NCBI GenBank assembly: GCA_040768925.1
Contig: JAXGLZ010000003.1
Coordinates: 186,001 to 250,000 of the forward strand
Length of the DNA: 64,000 bases
From: CALNBC01 sp040768925
Lineage (GTDB): Bacteria > Bacillota > Clostridia > Christensenellales > CALWSW01
Direction: 5' to 3'
Both the position numbers and the translations under genes were made by a program. Every line of letters begins with the position of its first letter. Position 1 is the stretch's first letter. The notes under the pieces are model-generated. The model worked only from the letters and a program-made list of their open reading frames with translations, was not told where the DNA came from and searched no databases. This document shows, piece after piece, positions 52,753-61,298 of the stretch.

Positions 52753-52771
52753 GGCCAACCATTCGTTGGCC
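52753..52771 (-). promoter_or_regulatory. Hairpin in the leader of the flavin reductase gene
   Basis: GGCCAAC-CATTC-GTTGGCC is a perfect 7-bp inverted repeat about 80 nt before the ATG. It lacks a T tract and may be an RNA structure or a protein site. Confidence 0.35.
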
Positions 52772-52859
52772 GTCGCCGCCTTGCGTTTTGCGCGCTGTCA
52801 AATTGTAAAAACCGTATGACGTTTACGCATTCTTTGCGGATACTTTAACAACCAACTAT

Positions 52860-52890
52860 ACGATACACCTTAAAGGCGTTTTAAAGTCAA
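52860..52890 (-). promoter_or_regulatory. MerR-type promoter of the flavin reductase gene
   Basis: On the minus strand TTGACT (52885-52890) and TATCGT (52860-52865) are separated by 19 bp. The spacer holds an imperfect dyad, ACTTTAAAAC with CCTTTAAGGT. Overlong 19-bp spacers with a central dyad are the hallmark of promoters activated by MerR-family regulators, and a MerR-family gene lies immediately upstream. The leader to the ATG is about 180 nt. Confidence 0.75.
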
Positions 52891-52908
52891 GTATCCTGTC
52901 AAAAATGA

Positions 52909-53724
52909 TCAGCGATGTTTGAACGGGAGCCAAACCTCGTGGGCGCGCTCGTGAAGGGTGCTGTGAAAAACCGTGGTCACGGTTTTTCCCGCCGCGTTCC
53001 CGGCGAGCTCCATCCCGTTTTCGTTCATGTAATCAAGTGCGTGGGCAAGCATTTTGCAGTCCAATTCCTTTCCGCTGTCGGCCATGATGACAGTATAAAC
53101 GCTGGGAACGGAAGGCAGGTATTCCAGCTCCACTTCAGCGCTGCCGATACCGGCGAATTCCGCGTCCTCCTCCATAACGCACAGGCCGATCCCGTAATTC
53201 TCATTGCCCTTTAGGATATCTTCTTTCATAAAATACGGCGTAAGCGATACGATCGGCATCCTGTCCATCCACTTCGTCATCTGGCGCATCACTTTTTCGT
53301 CTTCTATGAACTCGCCCTGGGTCAGAAACCGGAAGCGGTACATCGCCGGGCTGTTTTCCACCCTGCATTGCCACGCCATCCCGCTTATGGAACGGTATGT
53401 GGCCGCCATCTTGTCCATCGCGCAAAGCAGCCTTTGATTCCACTCTATCGCTTGGCGAACATCTTCCTGTTTTTCGACAATCCTGTCCGCCAGTTCTTCA
53501 AGCGTGCTCCGGTTCAGGAGCTGTGAGCCTTCCTGCACGGTGAATCCGCAGTTGCGGTACATCCTCAGCCTCATCAGTACGTAAACGTCCAATGCGGTAT
53601 AGTACCTGTATCCGCTTTCGCTGTTCACATGCTTTGATTTGACCCCTCCCTGCCGTTCGTAATAACGGATCGCTTCCGAGGATATTCCGAGAATCTTTGA
53701 TACCTCTCCGATCTTATAAAGCAC
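52909..53724 (-). CDS. MerR-family regulator with GyrI-like ligand-binding domain
   Basis: The 271-residue protein has the MerR DNA-binding domain (YKIGEVSKILGISSEAIRYYERQG, then SESGYRYYTALDVYVLMRLRMYRNCGF), a coiled dimerisation helix, and a C-terminal domain of about 150 residues of the BmrR/GyrI type. That domain binds small organic molecules in relatives. It has no metal-binding Cys pair, so a metal sensor is unlikely. Start GTG 53724 follows a GGGGGG-rich ribosome site. It lies 19 bp from the MerR-type promoter of the reductase gene on the same strand, making it the probable activator. Confidence 0.85.
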   Translation of the reverse strand: MLYKIGEVSKILGISSEAIRYYERQGGVKSKHVNSESGYRYYTALDVYVLMRLRMYRNCGFTVQEGSQLLNRSTLEELADRIVEKQEDVRQAIEWNQRLLCAMDKMAATYRSISGMAWQCRVENSPAMYRFRFLTQGEFIEDEKVMRQMTKWMDRMPIVSLTPYFMKEDILKGNENYGIGLCVMEEDAEFAGIGSAEVELEYLPSVPSVYTVIMADSGKELDCKMLAHALDYMNENGMELAGNAAGKTVTTVFHSTLHERAHEVWLPFKHR

Positions 53725-54931
53725 AATTCTCCCCCCCTTTCCGCCACAATTGACAAGATTGTACCATGCCTGCGCCAAATTTAAAATAGGACGGGCGAAC
53801 ATAGGCATCGCGCTGCCGCCTGGCATTGCCGCGCTCGGGGGCCCAAATACGGCAGCGTCCCGGCTGATCAAAACGATACCCGGCTGTTGTTTTGATCTGC
53901 GCGCAGCCGGCCGCTTTTTCCCTTTTGCCCGGATCCCGCGAAGGACTTTGCCAGTCCTTGGGGCCAAATAACCGACCGGTTTTTTCCTTGGCGTCGTCCA
54001 CCGAAAAAAACGGAATACTGCCCCTTTCGAGGATGGCCATGTCTCTCCGGGGGAGGATGACTGCATTGCGCCGGTATATCGAAACGGCCACCGCCATTTT
54101 GAGTATATCAAGCTCTTTTACGGCCCTGTTCGCGGCAGCCGGCGGACCGCCGGCATTGACCTTCAGATGGAACGCCTTCCCCGGCTGATCGTCATCGGGG
54201 TGAAAATAGTCCTGGCGTCGGCCCTTTTTGGCGGGGTTCGCCGCAAAATCGGCCTGGTTCCCGCCCTGCAGAGCGGGGCTGCGACCCCGGCAACCCTGCA
54301 TCGGTTTCTTTTAGGGCCGGGACGCCGTCCGGCCGGCTGCGGGCCAAAAGCTCCGTCATCCGGCGATCTCCCCAGTGGCCGCGGATATCGTCCGGATGCG
54401 CGGGGTAACAGAGAAAACGCCCCCCCACGTCCGCCCTTGTCCTTTGCGCGGCAAACACCGCCGTTTTTATTCGCTTGCTGCGACTCAATGAGTCCCGCAT
54501 CCGTTTGTCTTTTGCGCGGCAAACACCGCCGCTTTTATTCGCTTGCTGCGACCCAATGAGGCCCGCATCCGTATGCCTTATATTCAAAATCCAAGCGATT
54601 TTATGTCCGCCAAAACCAAAAATCAACCGCCCCGGAAAACAGGATCGCATGCCCGACTGCCGGCGCCGTTGGATTGCGGCGCCGTCCCGGCGCAAACGGT
54701 TGAGCACCCAAAAGCGCGCGGATCGGCCGGAGCAATCAAATCCCGTTGCCGGCCCTGCGCATATTCTGGAAAAGCGGGCAAATCGCGCCGCCGCTCCCCC
54801 GGTCCGCCCCATTGCCCTGATTCGGCAAAGCGACCGCGGCGTGTTGGCGGGCGGCCCGCCCGGATAAAATCAAGCGCCCGCCCGCAACCAAAACAGGCGA
54901 AGCGGCTTCATGACAGGAAGGAGAGGCATCC
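53725..54931. other. Gene-poor, G+C-rich stretch with a tandem repeat
   Basis: I see no convincing gene in this 1.2 kb. On the minus strand about 54190-53950 encodes a protein-like segment (AFHLKVNAGG, ELDILKMAVAVSIYRRNAVI, ERGSIPFFSVDDAKEKTGRL in one frame) without a start or ribosome site, so it may be the remnant of a gene. A 68-bp tandem repeat lies at 54443-54578. The remainder has no motif I recognise. Confidence 0.5.
54443..54578. repeat. 68-bp direct repeat, two copies
   Basis: Copy 1 (54443-54510) and copy 2 (54511-54578) begin TTTGCGCGGCAAACACCGCC and differ at about five positions. They lie head to tail in a non-coding stretch before the peptidase gene. No function is evident. Confidence 0.85.
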
Positions 54932-55903
54932 ATGAGAATATTCGCGACGGGCGCCCTGCAATCCCCTCCGGACCCCAGGGACTTCCGCCTGGCGGCAGCG
55001 AAGAAATACGAACTGCCCAAAAAGCACATGCAGCAAACGCCCCCGGTCATCGACCAGGGAAACGTGGGAAACTGCGTCGCCCAGGCGTGCTGCTATGCGA
55101 GCAAGGCCTCAAACGGCCCGGATTTCGACCCAAACTGGATTTATGGCAGGCGCGGGGAAACCGATTTTCAGGGATCGGGCTGGTACATCAGGCTGGCGCT
55201 CAACACCCTGCTGAAAGAGGGCAACGTTCCCTGGACCGGCCAGGAACCCCTGGAGGTGGAAGACGTTCAGAACTACGTCAGGAAGAACGAGCCGCGGCTG
55301 CTGGCTCTGGCAAGGAACTACAAAATCGAGAATTACGCCCTGCTCGGCAGCCCGGCCGAGATCAAGACCGCCCTTTTCAGCGGAATGCGGGTGGTTTTCA
55401 GCGCGCCCATCACCGTTTTCGAAACCGATGAAGACGGCCTGTTCCGCTGCACGATCAACAATTACGGCGGCCACGCCATGAGCGTCTGGGGTTATGACGG
55501 GGAGCTTTTCAGGGTGCAGAACAGCTGGGGAACGGACTGGGGCGAAAACGGGCGCTGCTGGATGCTGGCGGAGGATATCCTGCGCTGGAACGATTGCTGG
55601 GCGATCACCGACGTGCCCTCAAAAAGCATCATCAAGTCGGAGATCAGGGAAAAGGCCGTTCGTTACGTATCGAGGATCAGGACCAAAACCAAGGGCGGCA
55701 GGGTGATCCTCAGAAAGTCCGGTTCGCGCGGATCGCCAAAGGTGGGCGGCGTCAAAGACGGCGCCATCGTCCTGGTCATCGCGGAGCGCGGCGCCCGCCG
55801 TGAAATCTGCTTCAGCGACGGAAAAACCTATCACTTCGGCTGGATCCCCGCAAGCTATATCAATCCCGGCGCGGGCTACAGGGAAACGGACGAGGAGCCG
55901 TGA
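54932..55903 (+). CDS. Papain-like (C1 family) cysteine peptidase with an SH3-like C-terminal domain
   Basis: The 323-residue protein has the papain catalytic set: Gln42 and Cys48 in IDQGNVGNCVAQACCYA, His181 in GGHAMSVWGYD, and Asn197 in VQNSWGTDWGENG. The last 90 residues (about 235-310) are beta-rich with a GWIPASYI ending, like a bacterial SH3 domain that binds cell wall or peptides. There is no signal peptide or propeptide visible, so it is probably cytoplasmic or exported by another route. ATG 54932 follows AAGGAG. It stands alone between non-coding stretches. Confidence 0.88.
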   Translation: MRIFATGALQSPPDPRDFRLAAAKKYELPKKHMQQTPPVIDQGNVGNCVAQACCYASKASNGPDFDPNWIYGRRGETDFQGSGWYIRLALNTLLKEGNVPWTGQEPLEVEDVQNYVRKNEPRLLALARNYKIENYALLGSPAEIKTALFSGMRVVFSAPITVFETDEDGLFRCTINNYGGHAMSVWGYDGELFRVQNSWGTDWGENGRCWMLAEDILRWNDCWAITDVPSKSIIKSEIREKAVRYVSRIRTKTKGGRVILRKSGSRGSPKVGGVKDGAIVLVIAERGARREICFSDGKTYHFGWIPASYINPGAGYRETDEEP

Positions 55904-56179
55904 TCATCCTGCTCAGGCGCTTGGCGCAAGAAAAATCCCTCGCCCCAAGCGGCGCGGCCGGGCGCCGCTTTTTGCCGTCTTTCCGCCTGGTTTCTGAGCC
56001 CTGCGCTAAAAAGCCCGCCTTTGCCCGGCGGCCTTAAAATGGCGGCAAGTTCAGGGCGGGGGCCGCGATCCCGGGTTGATCGAAGCGGCGATCCGAAAAA
56101 CACCGGTCCCGGCCCAAATCCGAATCCTTGCGTTCTTTTCGCTGCAAAAAAAGTGATTTGCTGAAAAAAGGGATGCAAA

Positions 56180-56217
56180 AAGGACCCGCGCCCTTTTTGC
56201 CGGGGCGCGGGCCCTTT
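56180..56217 (-). terminator. Terminator of the DUF6440/TVP38 unit
   Basis: On the minus strand CCCGCGCCC pairs with GGGCGCGGG and is followed by TCCTTTTTGC, about 60 bp past the DUF6440 stop. The 370 bp up to the peptidase gene hold nothing else I can identify. Confidence 0.75.
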
Positions 56218-56273
56218 CATCCGCCAAGGATCGGTTTTTTCGGCTGCGGCCGGGTGCGGCGGCCGGCCCCGGT

Positions 56274-56468
56274 CTATACCGTTGTGATTTCAGACGGTTG
56301 CGTAACCACAACATAGCCGTTCTTGTCTAAAAGCGGCGTGATCCCGCCGGCATTCCCATAGCTGGTAAAAAGGTAATTCACCCCGGTCTCCCTGTCCACA
56401 AATACTTCAAAGACGCGCATGGCGCCCTGCTTATAAATCCGGACAAAACGATCGTCGTTCTTGCTCAT
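56274..56468 (-). CDS. DUF6440 family small protein
   Basis: The 64-residue protein has the family core: an IYKQGAMRVFEVFVDRETGVNYLF strand pair followed by GNAGGITPLLDKNGYVVV. The function of DUF6440 is unknown; such proteins are usually short, beta-rich and found in Firmicutes. It overlaps the TVP38-family gene by 4 bp. Confidence 0.8.
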   Translation of the reverse strand: MSKNDDRFVRIYKQGAMRVFEVFVDRETGVNYLFTSYGNAGGITPLLDKNGYVVVTQPSEITTV

Positions 56469-57268
56469 TTGCTCGCCCCCCTGCTTTCTTTTTTGTCATT
56501 GCCTTGTGTGCATTTGCTTTTTGCGAATATTCTGTATGCCAGCACGCCCAAGGCGGACAGGATCGCGGTAACGATAAAAACGATAATCGCCGTTTTCATC
56601 TTTCCGTCCCCCAGCGCGCTGCCCACAATGGTCGACGTGATGACGGAAGGGATCCTCGCGACCGTGGTCAGCCCCAAAAACCGCCACATGTTGATGGGCG
56701 TCAGCCCCGCGGCATACGAAAGGACGTCCTTCGGGGTTCCCGGTATCAAAAACAGCATAAAGGTCAAAAGCTCAAGCTTGCGGCTGTCGTTAAGGAATTT
56801 GACGGACTGCATCTTCTCCCGGGAAACAAAGGCTTCCACGAGCTTGACCCCGTATCTGCGCACAAAAAAGAAAATGATGAGCTGGCCCACAAAAGCGCCC
56901 GCCAGGCAAAGGAACATTCCGCCCCACGCGCCAAACGCGTATCCCGCGCCCACCTCCATGGGTTCGCCGGGAATGATCGCGACCAGAACCTGCAGCGCCA
57001 TGATCCCGATCATCGCAAGCCAGCCCAGCACGCCATGGCCGTTCACCCATTCCCTGAAACTCTCGGGATTTTCCACAGTGGCCAAGAGCGGCCTGCCGAT
57101 CACAAAATAAGCCGCAACCAAAAAAACCGCCAGAACGATGATCGAGATGACGCTCACCACTTTTCTGTGGCGAAGGTATTCCGCATCCTCTTTCGAGTCA
57201 GGCGCAACGCTGTTTTTTGGGGACTCCGCTCCAGCCTTTTCTTCGTTTGACGGCATCTTGTGATCCAT
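56465..57268 (-). CDS. TVP38/TMEM64-family membrane protein (VTT domain)
   Basis: The 267-residue protein has a polar N-terminus, a first membrane helix, and a VTT/DedA-like domain with ISIIPGEPMEVGAGYAFG-like (VAIIPGEPMEVGAGYAFGAWGG in part), FLIPGTPKDVLSYAAGLTPI and RIPSVITSTIVGSALG. Family members are lipid scramblases or transporters; the ligand is unknown here. ATG 57268 sits 5 nt after GGGAG; the TTG at 57280 is in frame but worse placed. An extended -10 (TGATATAAT, 57299-57304 with its TG) lies upstream. Confidence 0.88.
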   Translation of the reverse strand: MDHKMPSNEEKAGAESPKNSVAPDSKEDAEYLRHRKVVSVISIIVLAVFLVAAYFVIGRPLLATVENPESFREWVNGHGVLGWLAMIGIMALQVLVAIIPGEPMEVGAGYAFGAWGGMFLCLAGAFVGQLIIFFFVRRYGVKLVEAFVSREKMQSVKFLNDSRKLELLTFMLFLIPGTPKDVLSYAAGLTPINMWRFLGLTTVARIPSVITSTIVGSALGDGKMKTAIIVFIVTAILSALGVLAYRIFAKSKCTQGNDKKESRGASK

Positions 57269-57398
57269 ATCATCTCCCAAGAAAGCAAGGTTAGCATCAT
57301 TATATCAAAGATGCCGGCGGAAGTGGATGTGAATTTTAAAAAAACCCCAAATCCAGCCCTTTTTCTCGAATAATTTATCCACATTGAATGAAATGCTG

Positions 57399-57428
57399 TT
57401 GACATCCGCAAAGTACATATAGTATTGT
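57399..57428 (+). promoter_or_regulatory. Promoter of the amino acid permease gene
   Basis: TTGACA (57399-57404) and TATTGT (57423-57428) have an 18-bp spacer, 62 bp before the ATG. Confidence 0.65.
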
Positions 57429-57489
57429 CTGTTTTAAGATCATCTCATCATCTTTTCGGTCCATTTTATGAAAGTGAGAATCGCAAATC

Positions 57490-58842
57490 ATGCAGAACGA
57501 ATTGAAGCGAAAATATGGTTTGCCCACCGCCATCTCAATGGTGGTCGGCATCATCATCGGCTCCGGCATTTTTTTCAAGGCGCAAAAAGTGCTGGAAGTT
57601 TCCGAAGGCAGCCTTCCGATTTCCGTGCTGGCCTGGGTGATCGGCGGCCTGATCATGATCGTATGCTCTGTTGCCTTTGCCAATCTCGCTTCGCGTTATG
57701 AACGCGTGAACGGGATCGTGGACTACGCCGAAGTCGCCGTGAGCCCGAAATACGGCTATTTGGTCGGCTGGTTTATGACGATCATCTACTACCCCGCGAT
57801 AACATCCGTCCTTGCCTGGGTATCGGCCCGCTATTTCTGCGAGCTTTTCGGGATGGACATAACCGGGGGCGGCTGCCTTGCCATCGCGGCGTTCTTTATG
57901 TGCGCCAGCTACGGCATCAACGCGATCTCCCCTAAGCTTGCCGGCAAATTCCAGGTCGGCACCACCGTGATCAAGCTGGTTCCCCTCATTGCCGTCGGCA
58001 TCATCGGAACGGTGATCGGCCTTGCCAACGGCCTGACCGCGGCGAATTTCTCCGCGCCCGTCGTTTCCGCGACTTTTGCACCGGGAAGCGCGCTCTTTAT
58101 CTCCGTCTGCGCGACGGCTTTCGCGTATGAGGGCTGGATCATCGCAACCAGCATAAACTCCGAGCTGATCGACGGCAAGAAGAACCTCCCCAAAGCCCTC
58201 GTGAGCGGAGCGCTGATCGTCATCACCGTATATATCCTTTATAACGTCGGCCTGTTTGGCGCGGTGGAAAGGGACGTCGTTCTGAACCAAGGCACGACCC
58301 CCGCTTTTTCCGCCCTTTTCGGCAGCGCGGGCGCAACAATCGTCGCGGCGCTGATCGTCGTTTCCTGCCTGGGCACACTCAACGGACTTATGCTTGGCTG
58401 CACCCGCGGATTGTATTCCATTGCCGTGCGGGGCGTCGGCCCGAAACCCGAGGTTTTTCGCCAGGTTGACCCGGCGACGAACATGCCCAGCAACTCTTCC
58501 ATCATCGGCGTCGTGCTTTGCGGATTCTGGCTCATGTATTTTTACGGCGCGAACCTGACCTCGCCGCTTTGGTTCGGGCCTTTCAGCTTCGACTCTTCCG
58601 AGCTTCCCATCATCACGCTCTATGCGGCGTATATCCCGATCTTCATCATGACGATGAAGAAGGAAAGGGATATGAAGCCCTTTGCCCGCATCGGCATCAA
58701 TACCCTCGCGATCATCGGCTGCCTTTTTATGATGGTTGCGGCCGTCGTCAGCCACAAGATGGCCGTGGTTTATTACCTGGGGATCTTCGCCGCCGTTATG
58801 CTCGTCGGACTGATGTTCTATAAAAAAGGCAAGGCCGAATAG
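57490..58842 (+). CDS. APC-superfamily amino acid permease
   Basis: The 450-residue protein has twelve or so membrane helices. The APC signature lies in GIIIGSGIFFKAQKVLEVSEGS (helix 1 with the ligand-binding GSG), and FAYEGWIIATSINSELIDGKKNLPKAL matches helix 6 and its loop in the LAT/APC group. It takes up or exchanges an amino acid or amine; the substrate is not known. It is monocistronic between a good promoter and two terminators. Confidence 0.92.
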   Translation: MQNELKRKYGLPTAISMVVGIIIGSGIFFKAQKVLEVSEGSLPISVLAWVIGGLIMIVCSVAFANLASRYERVNGIVDYAEVAVSPKYGYLVGWFMTIIYYPAITSVLAWVSARYFCELFGMDITGGGCLAIAAFFMCASYGINAISPKLAGKFQVGTTVIKLVPLIAVGIIGTVIGLANGLTAANFSAPVVSATFAPGSALFISVCATAFAYEGWIIATSINSELIDGKKNLPKALVSGALIVITVYILYNVGLFGAVERDVVLNQGTTPAFSALFGSAGATIVAALIVVSCLGTLNGLMLGCTRGLYSIAVRGVGPKPEVFRQVDPATNMPSNSSIIGVVLCGFWLMYFYGANLTSPLWFGPFSFDSSELPIITLYAAYIPIFIMTMKKERDMKPFARIGINTLAIIGCLFMMVAAVVSHKMAVVYYLGIFAAVMLVGLMFYKKGKAE

Positions 58843-58866
58843 TTCGGCCCCCCGCCGCCTAAACGC

Positions 58867-58895
58867 AAAAGAACCGGGCAGAGCCCGGTTCTTTT
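58867..58895 (+). terminator. Terminator of the amino acid permease gene
   Basis: AAAAGAACCGGGC and GCCCGGTTCTTTT form a 13-bp stem with a 3-nt loop, followed by T-rich sequence. Confidence 0.85.
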
Positions 58896-58897
58896 CA

Positions 58898-58927
58898 GTC
58901 TGCCGGCCCTTTGCCGGCAGACTTTTT
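58898..58927 (+). terminator. Second terminator-like hairpin, at the edge of the transposase remnant
   Basis: GTCTGCCGGC-CCTTT-GCCGGCAGAC is a perfect 10-bp stem followed by TTTTTC, only 2 bp after the first terminator. Confidence 0.7.
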
Positions 58928-58972
58928 CATTGCGCGAAAGCATGGCAGCCGAAAGAAACGCTGGAGAATGCC

Positions 58973-59173
58973 ATGCTCGAAGAACAAAAGAGCCGTCAAA
59001 GCGAAACGGGACGGGTCATCATTGATTCGCTGGTTCCGGAAGATCACCTTTTGCGCAAGGTCAAAAAGCATATCGGCTTGCGTTCCATCAATGACATGTG
59101 CCGGGACTGTCCTGCCGGCTTCGGTCCAGCCACCATTATTTTTTCGGATTGTTTCGCCTGCGCCCTCATGTAA
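58973..59173 (+). pseudogene. IS1182-family transposase remnant (N-terminal fragment)
   Basis: The 66-residue frame contains IDSLVPEDHLLRKVKKHIGL, which matches the start of IS1182/DDE transposases (LVPEDHLLRKI and a following alpha helix). The rest of a transposase (about 400 residues, with the catalytic DDE) is missing. No terminal inverted repeats were found. It is a relic that marks this segment as a past insertion site. Confidence 0.65.
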
Positions 59174-59239
59174 CCCGATAAAGACACGAAGTATATACCA
59201 TAGGGAAGTCGCCAAAATGGGAAACCCCTGATCTTTTCC

Positions 59240-59480
59240 ATGGAAAAACGTGCTCTTCGGCAGGGAAATCCGCCGCATTCCCGAGATCGTCGGGATTCGG
59301 CCCATTGCCGAAGCTCCGGGGACGCCCGGCATTTCAAGGGCGTCACCAACCTTCGGGGCAAGATCATTCCCGTTAGGGACGCCCGGCTGCGCTTTAAAAA
59401 ACCGGCCGGGGAATACGGCGGCCGAACCCGCATCATCGAAAACGAAAAAACGCGAAGGGCGCCGAAGAAGCGCCCGTTGG
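59240..59480 (+). pseudogene. cheW: Broken cheW-like gene
   Basis: Frame A reads LFGREIRRIPEIVGIRPIAEAPG and frame B continues FKGVTNLRGKIIPVRDARLRF and GEYGGRTRIIENEK. Together they align with the CheW core (the IPEI...APGFIKGVINLRGKIIPVIDLR...RTRIIVVE pattern). The join needs a frameshift near 59333, and the N-terminal third and the C-terminus are missing. Frame B reads on into cheR without a stop, so a fused product cannot be excluded. Confidence 0.65.
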
Positions 59481-59488
59481 GAAAATCA

Positions 59489-60304
59489 ATGATTATGATC
59501 AGCGAACAGGATTTCAGGCAATTTGCCGACTATGTCAAAGCCAATTACGGCATTTATTTTAAAAAGGAGAAAAAGACCCTGGTGGAAGGCAGGCTTCGCA
59601 ACGTGCTTTCCAGCATGGATTTTCGCAGTCTGGGGGAATACCTTGAATATGTGAAATCGGACAAGACCGGAAAGGCCGCGGCCACCATGCTGGACAGGAT
59701 CACGACCAACCACACCTTCTTCATGCGGGAGCCTGCGCATTTTCACTATTTCAGGGATACGGTCCTCCCCTATATGATCAAAACACAGCGGGAAAAAGAT
59801 CTGCGCATCTGGAGCGCGGCCTGTTCCACCGGGGAAGAGCCCTATACTCTGGCGATGATCATCGCCGATTATTTCGGCGCAAACAAAGACGGGTGGGACA
59901 CCACCATCCTGGCCACGGATATCTCCCAGGCCGTTCTCAACACCGCGAAAACCGGCGTCTACCCCAGCGAAAAAATGGGCGATATTCCGGAAGGCTGGCT
60001 GAAGCGGTATTTCACGGGAAACGGCGCGGGGAGCTTTGTGCTGTCCGAGAAGATCCGGGACGAGGTGATTTTCAGAAACCTCAACCTGATGGACCCGACG
60101 TTCCCCTTCAAGCGGAAAATGCACGTCATATTCTGCCGGAACGTCATGATCTATTTTGACGGCGAAGCCAAGGAAAGGCTCGTCGAGCGGCTTTATGAAA
60201 TCACCGAGCCCGGCGGGTTCCTGTTCATCGGGCATTCCGAAGGGCTGAACCGGGAAAGAACGAAGTACCGATATGTAAAGCCCGCGGTTTACCGGAAGGA
60301 ATAG
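59489..60304 (+). CDS. cheR: Chemotaxis protein methyltransferase CheR
   Basis: The 271-residue protein has the N-terminal CheR domain (DFRQFADYVKANYGIYFKKEKKTLVEGRL), SAM-binding WSAACSTGEEPYTLAM, LATDISQAVLNTAKTGVYP, and the catalytic region VIFCRNVMIYFDGEAKERLV. It methylates Glu residues of chemoreceptors. No other chemotaxis gene is intact in the window. There is no good ribosome site before ATG 59489 or ATG 59495, and the frame is continuous with the cheW remnant upstream, so expression is uncertain. Confidence 0.9.
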   Translation: MIMISEQDFRQFADYVKANYGIYFKKEKKTLVEGRLRNVLSSMDFRSLGEYLEYVKSDKTGKAAATMLDRITTNHTFFMREPAHFHYFRDTVLPYMIKTQREKDLRIWSAACSTGEEPYTLAMIIADYFGANKDGWDTTILATDISQAVLNTAKTGVYPSEKMGDIPEGWLKRYFTGNGAGSFVLSEKIRDEVIFRNLNLMDPTFPFKRKMHVIFCRNVMIYFDGEAKERLVERLYEITEPGGFLFIGHSEGLNRERTKYRYVKPAVYRKE

Positions 60305-61298
60305 GGGCGGGAAAAATTCCGGCCGTTTGCCGCAAAAAAACGCCCCCGGGCCTTAAGGCCCGGGCAGCCGGAAAACATTCCCCGGGTGCTGCCGACCGGT
60401 TCTTCGGCCAGGTGAGCGGGATGGACTGATCGCGGGAACGGGCGGCTGCGGCGTGACCGACAGGGAAAACGGTGTTTTGCGGACCTTTTCTCTGGCGTTC
60501 TATGTGACCGCCACCGCATACACCCCTGGAAAAAAGGCGGCGGGGATGATCCATGTGGTTCTCCCCGCCTCCCCTGACGCAAAAAACAAATACGCACGCC
60601 CAAGCTGCTTTGCCGAAACGGGCGTTCCGCTGCTTGCCGATACCCTTTGCTAAAATACGGATGCAGGTCTGTCGTTCAAACATTTGAGCCGGTTTGGCGC
60701 GGCGCCCGCGTATTGCGCTCAGACGCCGCGTTTGCCCCGGGACCGCCGAGCGCGCACGACGCCCGGCGGCGGCCCGTCCCCCCTTGAAATACCCCGGAAC
60801 GCGCGGAAGCGCCGCGTTTGCCCCTGCGCCCCATGGGGGGGGCCTGCATTCGCCCAATCCCGGCAGAGCCGGCCAGGCCCGTCGCGTTCTCGCCCGCGGG
60901 GGGAAAACCCGCGCATGAACGCAGGCCAAACGGCTTAAAGCGGAGCGTTTCCCACACTATTTTTTCTTGACATTTGGGCCAAACTGTTGCATTCTTGCTT
61001 CAATTCCATTATTGCAGGAATGCAACCGTTTTTTTCCACACCCTGCATGGTTGGATTGAGAAATCAGGCAGCTTGCCTTTGGGGAAGCCGCGGGCGCATG
61101 CTGTTGACCGGCCGCCCGGGCCGAACAGCGGCATTCGCCGGCTGCACGCGCCGGATTGTGCCGGGGCGCTTTGCGCCCTTCCCCTCAACATTCGGGAAAA
61201 AAGCGGAAGCTCTAAGCAATTCACAAAGAGAGCAAAGAGGAATTTTCTTGAACGCGCAGCCCCAGCGCGGCAACCCTTCAAGGAAAGGAAGACAATCC
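60305..61298. other. Gene-poor, G+C-rich stretch of about 1 kb
   Basis: No convincing gene was found. A GGGCCTTAAGGCCC-type hairpin at 60345-60365 is followed by a T run on the minus strand only. Another hairpin at 60986 is described separately. The open frames here show no protein-family pattern. The stretch lies between two genes that are decaying. Confidence 0.5.
60986..61035 (+). terminator. Orphan terminator hairpin with a 13-bp stem
   Basis: GTTGCATTCTTGC pairs with GCAGGAATGCAAC (one G-T pair) around a 15-nt loop and is followed by CGTTTTTTTCC. A TTGACA lies just before it at 60967. No gene ends here, so it may terminate a small transcript or be an insertion-sequence relic. Confidence 0.55.

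Noticed and set aside
60225..60929. A 234-codon minus-strand frame after cheR
   Set aside because: It is Arg/Ala/Gly/Pro-rich text without a family pattern or ribosome site and overlaps the end of cheR.
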